Below, piece after piece: positions 56,490-64,000 of a DNA stretch of 64,000 nt. Both the position numbers and the translations under genes were made by a program. Position 1 is the first letter of the stretch. The number at the start of each line of letters is the position of its first letter. The notes beneath the pieces were generated by a model, which was not told the DNA's origin, did no database searches, and saw only the letters and a program-made list of their open reading frames with translations. The stretch comes from Dipylidium caninum (Eukaryota > Platyhelminthes > Cestoda > Cyclophyllidea > Dipylidiidae): positions 310,001 to 374,000 of the forward strand of contig QEYB01001019.1 of assembly GCA_017562135.1 (NCBI GenBank), written 5' to 3'.

Positions 56490-59095
56490 TACAAGCAGTT
56501 GTCCTGTCACGGTAGATTTAGAGTAGTCGTTTATCAATTTGTAGAGGACAAAAACAGGTTTCACGCCTCTGTGGCATTGATGGCTGATGAGCACCGAAGG
56601 TGTACACCGACATGAATGTTCTTAACCACCTAAAAGTCATGAATTTTTTCATCCAAATAAACACATTTATTTGATGAGGTGAATTGAGTTGGCCTGATCT
56701 CCTAACTGCTACTAGTAATTGGCGAAATCCACGGAATTGATGAATTCTACGCGCCAAAGCCACCTAATACTTTTGATTACACTAGGCCAACCATTTAAAA
56801 CACTTATTACTTCTACAAATTGACTGAGAGGAGAGGAGTTGCGACTCCTGCTACCGTCTAAAACTCTAAACTAAACTCAGACGGAGCGTGGATATCCACC
56901 ACTGTCAGTTGATACCACAGCCGGTGGTGAGGCGGTTGCGGTGACTTGTGCGCCTTCTTCTGCCACGAGCACTCACCTGTCTGCCAGTGAGTCACTTGTA
57001 GTCTTTTTAAGCTGAAACAGAAACCGAAACAGGCGGAGGAAAGTGCGAGCTCGACAGGCCCTCCTTTGACTGCTACTCCCCACCGCGGCCAGAAGACGAT
57101 TCCATTCGGAAGTGTTCACAGGACGCCGAAGTGGACTCACTTTTCTATTCCCCTCTGTGCTATTTTGATCGTGAAATAGTGTAATTTACATAAGATTCAG
57201 CGCTAGAGAAGTGAAAACACTTCCTATTGGCTCACTATGGGAGGCCCTCCAGGGACAAATAAGGTATATCGTTTCGGTAGTTCCGAGCAGCGGTCCTCTC
57301 TCTTCTCTACTGAGACAAGGCATCTTATACAAAGGCGTAGTTGCAAACTCTCGACACAAGGAAGCATCTATTTCAGGATGTGGAAATATCTCGGTGTAGA
57401 GCTCTTCCTCCCGACCAGAGTATTGTCACTGCTGCTCAACATGCACGTAGTTAAGACGAACCCCCTTAGAAGCTTTGAATGATCACGGAAATCTTTTGAG
57501 ATCTTACTATGTTATATCGACTGATATTAAGGCACAAGTCACTCTTTTACCACGAGAGGTGAAGGAGGTGCGATCTTAGTCATGCTGTGGTAATGTTTTT
57601 GAATTACTATGAAACCAAAGGTGAACTGAAGACGGCAAATAGGAGGTTGTACTTATTGCCACGAGTACTGATGTTTTAATTATGTTCCCCACCGATGTGT
57701 CAGAGGGTTACGTGAAAGCATATAAAATGACACTGCTTTATTTTCATATTTTTAAAATAATTAACATGTGTTCACTCATATCGAATTTTACTCTTATTCT
57801 TGATGGTAATATTGTGAGGCTACAAATAGTAACATCATTGAGGTAGTTTGCTTAGCCCCCTCCAATAGAATTTTTATTTAGGTGTTTATTTTAATGTATG
57901 GTCGTCTCTACAGTCAACGGTTACTTCCAGTATAACATGGACTAAACCTATCAGAGGACCATGATGAAGAAGACTCCAGGAGACCTTATAAAGTGGATTA
58001 AAAGTCCTATGGCCAAAGTTTTACTGACCGAACACATACATAAGCAGGTAAGGTCCCTCCATGGCGTATGTCCTTAGGAGAAGTGGAATACGGCCCCCTG
58101 ATACTCAGTTGAGCTAATAAATGGTCAGACGAGAATTGGAGTGTTAACAATAACGTACATGAGACAATGTTGGCCACTTCGGATTTTATGTGACCACCCC
58201 ATAACAAGGTATGTTGAAGTGATTGCATTGGTTAAAGCAGTGCCTATTTAAAAGCGTTTTTTATGATGAAAACTTAATTACGTCTAAGTGTACTTAAAGC
58301 CCCACAAGTAGACCGAATAGTTTTAATATAAAAAAGAAGTAGCGCAAGTATTTTCACTCACTCAAGACTCACTAGTTATTGCTACCTGAAATTAAAAATT
58401 ATACTATTTCAAGTTTCACATCGACGGTCAGAGGCTAAAGGCATATCTCGGACACATCACTATTCAGGGTAATCATTGAGGCTTATCCACACTTGAGAAA
58501 CAAATTACTGTCACTGAGGAAAGTTATTACAAGTTAGTAGACGAATTAAAGATATGCATCATTATAAAAAAAGAGGAATACAGTGGAATGTGGCTCCAGA
58601 AAAGTGGTTCCCTCCAACGCTTCATTGATTTACTATCCTTTCAGGAGGAGAAGGCAGGGGAAGGGAGGTCAGAAGCAGATGGTCTCCAAGGCATCGGGAA
58701 TACCAATTTGTTGACTTGCAATACGTGCGTGACGATAAGAGCCTAGTTTCTCAATATCTACGCGTATAGTCACAATATCAAGATATTTGTCATCCAATAT
58801 TTTCCTTGTCACGGACAAAGACAATTCACTCCACTCATTTACAAGCTTTGAACTACCAGATTAGGGGACAGACAAATGATATCACTCCGTTACATAACTC
58901 CAAAACAACGCCAAAGACACCTGATTTTAACTAATTTAATAATTCCCAAGTTATAAAAATATTGCCTGCTGTACAGCCACTGCGTTGGGATTATCTCTCT
59001 GCCTGGTTTGTTTAATTCGTCTATCAAACACGAAGTACCCGACCCTATAGTGGTATGGCAAAAGAGAGGCACATGCTTTACCGTTCATGTAACCA

Positions 59096-59195
59096 ATGCC
59101 GATAAGTGAGGAACGCAAACAAAAATTAAAGGCAATCAAAGTAATTGCTGGCTGTGTCTTAATAATATTTACTTTCGGAAACTTCTATTCCATTG
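59096..59195 (+). CDS. MFS exon 1: start codon and TM1
   Basis: ATG at 59096 after ACCA. Charged N-terminus, then VIAGCVLIIFTFGNFYSIG as TM1. Ends phase 1 at donor GTAAAG. Confidence 0.82.
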
Positions 59196-62100
59196 GTAAA
59201 GCTGTAATTTTAAGGAATTTTGCTAGGGAACATGTCGCCTTATATAATATCCTTTATTCGCAAAGAGGTTGATAAATTCATAAGACCTATGGATGCTATC
59301 TGGCTCTCAGGCGTTTGTCTTGGTGTTCAGGGGATATTCATGCCGATGGCTGGAATGTTGGCCCTTAAAATAGGGGTCAAGGTTATTATCGCAATAAGTT
59401 GTTCATTACACAGGTACGACATCTTCATATATAAGTTCATGCTTCAACTACGTAAAGTAAGAAGGAAACTACTAAATACAAGTATTTGTGCGTTTAAGAT
59501 GTTTAACATGTTTGCAGTTTTTACATCTATCATCGTATGAATGAGTCCGCTAAGCGTTTTATCTTAAGTTGTTTTGGTAATGTGCTTAGGAAAATTCTAC
59601 CTATTCCTGAGTTTCTTTGAAATTTCTATTTGAGACCTTATACAACTGTATTTCAAAAATGGAACTTGCTACTAATCTACCTACTCGCAAGATTTTGGGA
59701 CGTTTATTGTTATTTTAATCTATTTCAGTTTAGGACTCATGCTATCTTATGTTTCAATACATTGGGGCTTTGTTGTTTTCGTGATGACCTATTCCCTTTT
59801 GGTTGGAATAGGTGTATCAGCTTCATACAGTGTTCTACTCTCAATAGCAACCGCCGTAAGTTATTTTGAACATAAATCTCAAGCTGAGGTTGATCTGGTA
59901 CTCTAGGCGTGACCGACGCCTATGTGTTAATAATAGGCTTAACATTAGACAAAATTTAAGTCTGTTGAATATACGCAAACAGACTGTTTCATAACCCAAT
60001 CTTCCTTATAAACCGCCAAATTTCGCTTTCAAATCCCCATGATATTGAAGTAGTGCCATGGCTTTTATTAAAAAATGCACATTGCGTTTTATAAAGTGGA
60101 TGCCGAATGCCCGGGGTCTCGTTTTGGGTCTATGTGCCTGTGGATTTGGTGCCGGTGCAATAGTTCTGACGCCCATACAGACAGCCCTAATCAATCCCAC
60201 TAACATAAAACCGAACAATGTTACCCAGTACGTTTCCCTCCCCAGTTGAGGGATACTCACCTTACATATTAAAATGTGGGAACTGGTACTCTATTCGAAG
60301 GTTAATTTTCAGCCTTTTCGAGGATGAGACTCTCCTCTCCCGTGTGCCTATCTCAATTTTTATTATTGGAGCTATTTTGGGCGGTCTGCAATTGCTTGGG
60401 TGGATTTGCGTACAGGTGCCACAAGAAAGTGTAAGGTCCCAGAAACTATATAATTTTATTTTATTCCTATTGGTGCCATATATAATCTTTGATAAGATTT
60501 CATTTTAAAAAATAGCGACGCGGATTAACCTACCATAATTTACATATTATAGACAATATCACAATCAGTTGAATTTGGTGCATTTATGTCTCCAGGGTGC
60601 GGTAATTACTGTAACTCCCCGTAGCTGCTCTCATGTTTATCTACGTAAAATCTCATTCGCTAATAGAGACAAAGTATCTATGTCATCCCTTTCACTGTTT
60701 ATAACTTTTTTGTTTTCAATATGGCATTCCCAGTCTTTTTCAATTGCCTAGGAAAACTGATTTTTGTGCGTGAAAATAATGAATAAATAAAGACGGTTTA
60801 GTCACTGATACGTTTTGCTTACGATACATTGACCGATGATCACCACGCTCGATCCCTATTTGCGTATTTGATAGAGTTAAAGCTTAGATAAGTGAAATCC
60901 CCGTGATTATATGCATTTATATGGCATTCTCTTAAAATAACTTATCTTGGAGGTACTCTCCTTGCTAAAAATAAGTGGTATCACGAAAAGTACGTAGTGC
61001 ACGGATTCCAACTTCTGATGTTGAGTCATTCATTTCAGTGGATCTAATTATTTAACTACCATTCTTCTTTAGCTTGATTCAGCGGAAGACGAAGCCCTGA
61101 ATGAATTGGGCCAGTAAGTGTTTTTTACCCCCAAAAGGCCTGATAAAAATAAAACGAATGGCACCAGCGTTGATAATACCCCAACGTACTGTCCTAAATG
61201 AGATTCCTCAATCTGTCGCTGTGCCGGTGAAGTCTTTCGCATACTGTCTAGGTGTTAGTTGTTTGTTATGTGTACAATTTGAGTAATTTTGGGGGGAACG
61301 AATAGGCTGTTTATGAATATCAAGGGAGTGTTGTTGAGAGTACCTTGCAAAAACCAATTTTCTTCGAGCTATTATTGAAAAAATTGAAGTAGTTGCGTTA
61401 AAAAATGTAATGCGACTTAACCTTGGCCAAGTTACGAGTAGGATTATTATATTTTGATCTCAGGATTGGAAGCTATCCGCCACGGAAGGTTTTGCGCACA
61501 GTGGATTTCTATGTTCTGTGGCTCACCGTGCTCTTTGGAATTTTCCCCGTGATAATGATAATGTCGCTGTACAAGGTGGTTAACAAGACTTCTATCTCTC
61601 AAGCATCACTTATCTTCTCTGTATACAAAAATGACAACTTTTTAACTCATTTTCCTCTAATCTCATACAGTTATTCATACAATTCATATACTCTAAGATA
61701 TCGGTGGTTCTTAACACTTTAGTTCCGAAAGTAGTGATCCAATAATTCTTATTGAATATGCACAATTATGCTAAAATACGGTTATAAGTGAACTTGTTAA
61801 AGATATTGGAGAGTAGGCTAAGCGGGAATGAGAGGAGAAGTTTTGCTAATAAATTGTTACAACCTTTATTAAACTGACCTCTTTTATGTTGATGTGAGAT
61901 ATTTGTTCCGAATCTTTTGTCGTATTTTTTTCATTAATTTACCCCACGATAAGGACTCAAACACTTCTTGTTAACACATCAACTGTTGCCCCTCAGACGC
62001 TTGCAATTAAAAAATGGGATGTTAGAACTTTTAGACATATTTTGGCACCTTCTCATACTTCTCTCACCCTTTCTCAGATAATGGGGCAGAAGGAGATTAA

Positions 62101-63730
62101 AAACGACCGCTTTTTAACGATTGTGGGGACACTGAGCTCCATGGCGAACATGTTCGGTCGGCTGATGTGGGGCGAGCTGGCTGACAGAATCTTCTATAAG
62201 GTGAGAGTTGTTAGGCTCAAACCTAACTGTGGTAAAGGGTATGAGGTAAATTCTAAGGATCAGACCATGATTAAAAGTGCACATACAAATTATGTTTTAT
62301 TCGTGATGTTGAATGAACTTCCATTGTAACAGGAACATCATAGAGGTGAATCCGTCAAGTTGACTTTGGACTCCTCCTTCTGCCTTAAATTACTACTTTA
62401 AAATGCGGTGTATGTTTAGTTAAATTAACAAAGAAAAAATGTAACGCTTAACTTGATTTTCTGTGAGTAACCTCGACCGTAAACCTGAACTCTTGAAAAT
62501 TTATTATTATGCAGCGGAAAAAGTCAAAGACAGATCAAATGAGGGAAGGGGTCGTGTTTGGTGATTCATGGGTGGTTGGAGGGCTGCTGTTAACTCGCTC
62601 TATCATCAACAAAATTGTCACTTTTTGCGTGTGTTTAACATTTGTTTACTCTGACTAGTGCAGCAGTGTTATCTTGCCTTAGCAGACACTCCTTTCTGTG
62701 GTATTCGCGCTCTGGGCCCTACTTTTCCTTTTACTCCCCTTTTCACCCCACGTGCCACATGTGGGGATGTACCTCTTCGGTGTTACCGTCATTTTCCTCT
62801 TCTTATGCATCGCCGGCTTGTTTGTACTTGTCCCTTATGCTGCGCGGAAGCTTTTCGGCCAAGTGTACTTCGCAGCCAACTTTGGTCTAATCTTTTCTGC
62901 CGTGGTGAGGACTCTCAGATTCTTTTTTACTTGACAGCAGTAATCCTTATGTTGAAGGGAGAACAAAAATTCTTTACTCTCCACAGCTTCCAGGTGCAAT
63001 GTTGGGTTCAACTATCTCGGTGGCAGCAAATATCCACGAACACGTCATTCAATTATGCCTCGGGTGCGCCGGTTCATGCTTTGCCGGTAAGGAAGAGTTA
63101 TTTTCGTCTTATGCAAAGTTGATTAACTTTCCACAGCAAAGCATGATCCACTTTCCTAGTCTTAGCGTACCAGATGATAATTCACCTAAGCATTTTCCCA
63201 TTTGAGTTGGATTAAATGGCTGCAAATTTTGTTGAGATCCAACATCATGCCTTGGATTTGAAGCTTTTTGTAGCCGCATAAAAAGGAATGTTAGTGAAAA
63301 GGTCATTTCCAGCCGACAAAAATCGGACTAACCTACAGAGTAAATCGTTTCACTTGATCTCATAACCTACAACTTAAAAAGGGAAACTAGGATAGACGGA
63401 AACTGGCAGGATTTCCGCACGCACCAGGCTATTCATTTTTTATAAACCTCGTATTTACCAATTTTGAAATTTTCCTGCTCTTCGCATCTGGTACAAAATA
63501 CTTCGGAAAACGACGGAATACCCTCCACCCACAGTCGATGCAGTTGCGACGGCTCCACACACCACGTCGGTTACAAGGTGAAATTCAGTAAGCACTAAAA
63601 CGGAATTCCTGTTGTTCTAGGCTTCGTCGCTTCTATGACACTACCAGGCGGTCGTCGAAACGGCCCCAGGGCGCTTTCCTCCCTCTTCCTCCGCACCAGA
63701 CCGCAGGACACACAAACGCCCCAAGGCGTG
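59096..63730 (+). CDS. Major facilitator superfamily transporter, oxalate/formate antiporter-like (11 exons)
   Basis: Integral membrane carrier; about 455 codons joined from 11 exons. N-terminus MPISEERKQKLKAIKV then TM1. Family marks: WMPNARGLVLGL after TM4, a Gly-rich GFGAGAIV helix, a central cytosolic loop (exon 6), DFYVLWLTVLFG as TM7, GRLMWGELADR (the MFS motif between TM8 and TM9), and KLFGQVYFAANFGLIF before the last helices. These resemble the oxalate/formate antiporter and monocarboxylate branch of the MFS; the substrate cannot be read from sequence. The C-terminus is uncertain: the last exon may splice out at 63731 or read on to TGA at 63776-63778. Confidence 0.88.
59196..59226 (+). 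other. 31-nt intron
   Basis: GTAAAG to TTGCTAG. It removes a frame break between FYSIG and NMSPYI, and the joined sequence matches MFS transporters (TM1 into the first loop). Confidence 0.75.
59227..59413 (+). CDS. MFS exon 2: first outer loop, TM2 and start of TM3
   Basis: Reads NMSPYIISFIRKEVDKF, MDAIWLSGVCLGVQGIFMPM and AGMLALKIGVKVIIAISC. Phase-2 end at donor GTACGA. Confidence 0.88.
59729..59855 (+). CDS. MFS exon 3: TM3-TM4
   Basis: Reads LGLMLSYVSIHWGFVVFVMT and SLLVGIGVSASYSVLLSIAT. Acceptor TTTCAG at 59723-59728, donor GTAAGT. Confidence 0.9.
60097..60231 (+). CDS. MFS exon 4: TM5
   Basis: WMPNARGLVLGLCACGFGAG matches the W.P..RGLA.G motif of oxalate/formate-type carriers; ends INPTNIKPNNVTQY. 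The donor (GTTTCC) is weak, so the 3' edge is uncertain. Confidence 0.75.
60323..60430 (+). CDS. MFS exon 5: TM6
   Basis: DETLLSRVPISIFIIGAILG and GLQLLGWICVQVPQES. Donor GTAAGG is good. The acceptor is less certain; a CAG at 60310-60312 is a better site but out of phase with exon 4. Confidence 0.75.
61073..61113 (+). CDS. MFS exon 6: central cytosolic loop
   Basis: 41 nt, LDSAEDEALNELG plus two bases. Acceptor TTCTTTAG, donor GTAAGT. Phase fits exons 5 and 7. Acidic, as usual for the TM6-TM7 loop. Confidence 0.72.
61464..61575 (+). CDS. MFS exon 7: TM7
   Basis: YPPRKVLRTVDFYVLWLTVL and FPVIMIMSLYK. The end was placed at donor GTGGTT because joining LYK to IMGQKEIKNDRF reproduces family length exactly. 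Confidence 0.85.
62078..62200 (+). CDS. MFS exon 8: TM8 and the MFS signature
   Basis: NDRFLTIVGTLSSMANMFGR then LMWGELADRIFYK. Acceptor TTTCTCAG, donor GTGAGA; phase 0 at both ends. Confidence 0.92.
62683..62904 (+). CDS. MFS exon 9: TM9-TM11
   Basis: LLSVVFALWALLFLLLPF, YLFGVTVIFLFLCIAGLF and KLFGQVYFAANFGLIFSAV. Acceptor TTAG at 62681-62682 (or CAG three bases on), donor GTGAGG. Confidence 0.9.
62987..63086 (+). CDS. MFS exon 10: TM12 region
   Basis: LPGAMLGSTISVAANIHEHV then CLGCAGSCFA. Acceptor CCACAG, donor GTAAGG, phase 1. Confidence 0.85.
63621..63730 (+). CDS. MFS exon 11: C-terminal tail
   Basis: Phase 2+1 fits exon 10. FVASMTLPGGRRNGPRALSS then a basic, polar tail. Donor GTATGT at 63731 is possible; otherwise the frame runs 15 more codons to TGA at 63776-63778. 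Confidence 0.6.
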
Positions 63731-64000
63731 GTATGTATCCACTACTTCTTTAACACAGCATCAAGACCTTATTATTGAGCTTACCTTTCACCCACAATTT
63801 CCCAGCCTCAAGCGTGAACTCTAAGACTAGACAGTGAGCTCCCGGGGGACAAAAAAGATGCGATAACAGCCCTTTTGGTTTCCGGATATTTCGCTTCTTA
63901 CCACCGACAATATTCAATCATTTGAATTTGAAGTGGAACTGGGTTGAAGAAAACAACATAATGACATAATTCATTAACAAAAGTGGTATATTTACATGGA

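Larger units (their letters stand above)
47216..59095. other. Gene-poor region between the zinc-finger and transporter genes
   Basis: No gene recognised on either strand. Contents: short tandem duplications, a CA repeat (49081-49108), a TG repeat (51045-51084), a 15-base poly-C (50284-50298), a G-rich tract (49379-49492) and GC-rich blocks near 55.6-55.9 and 56.9-57.1 kb. From about 57.2 kb the sequence is clearly AT-rich. Confidence 0.55.

Overview
The window is eukaryotic and metazoan. It holds interrupted genes with GT-AG (and a few GC-AG) introns, long intergenic stretches, CA/TG microsatellites and no bacterial-style operons. The gene content (an axonemal outer-arm dynein heavy chain, a Blimp-1-type zinc-finger protein, a 12-TM major facilitator) fits a ciliated or flagellated-sperm invertebrate. 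A 31-nt intron near the 5' end of one gene, together with kilobase introns in another, points to a flatworm (tapeworm or fluke). The species is an inference, not something the sequence states.

Region 1 (about 160-37051, minus strand) is one very large gene: an axonemal dynein heavy chain of the DNAH5/DNAH8 (outer-arm gamma-type) class. I could resolve 42 coding exons, about 4,070 codons, by joining conserved dynein segments across introns with matching splice phase. They run from the N-terminal tail at about 37 kb, through the linker, AAA1, AAA2, AAA3, AAA4 and the stalk, to AAA5 at the left edge. AAA6 and the C-terminus lie beyond base 1. All four P-loops are intact. Two lesions are visible: an in-frame TGA in the tail (35908-35910) and a one-base deficit in the AAA3 exon (about 11048-11058). 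Each lies in an exon whose removal would keep the frame. Three introns use GC donors, and two exons are only 20 and 25 nt long.

Region 2 (about 43572-45606, minus strand) is a PRDM1/Blimp-1-like transcription factor. Its last exon encodes a proline-rich segment, four C2H2 fingers and one C2HC finger; a probable exon precedes it. No PR/SET domain was found in the window. A cluster of CCAAT boxes followed by a good minus-strand splice donor at about 46.95-47.22 kb is a candidate promoter.

Region 3 (about 47.2-59 kb) appears gene-poor. It holds microsatellites, poly-C runs, a strong G-rich tract, short tandem duplications and two GC-rich blocks that I could not explain.

Region 4 (59096-63730 or 63778, plus strand) is an 11-exon major facilitator transporter that most resembles the oxalate/formate antiporter-like and monocarboxylate-like branch.

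The three genes are unrelated in function and not co-transcribed. The dynein and zinc-finger genes are both on the minus strand; the transporter is on the plus strand. All exon boundaries come from reading splice signals, phase and family homology by eye; no alignment or transcript data were available.
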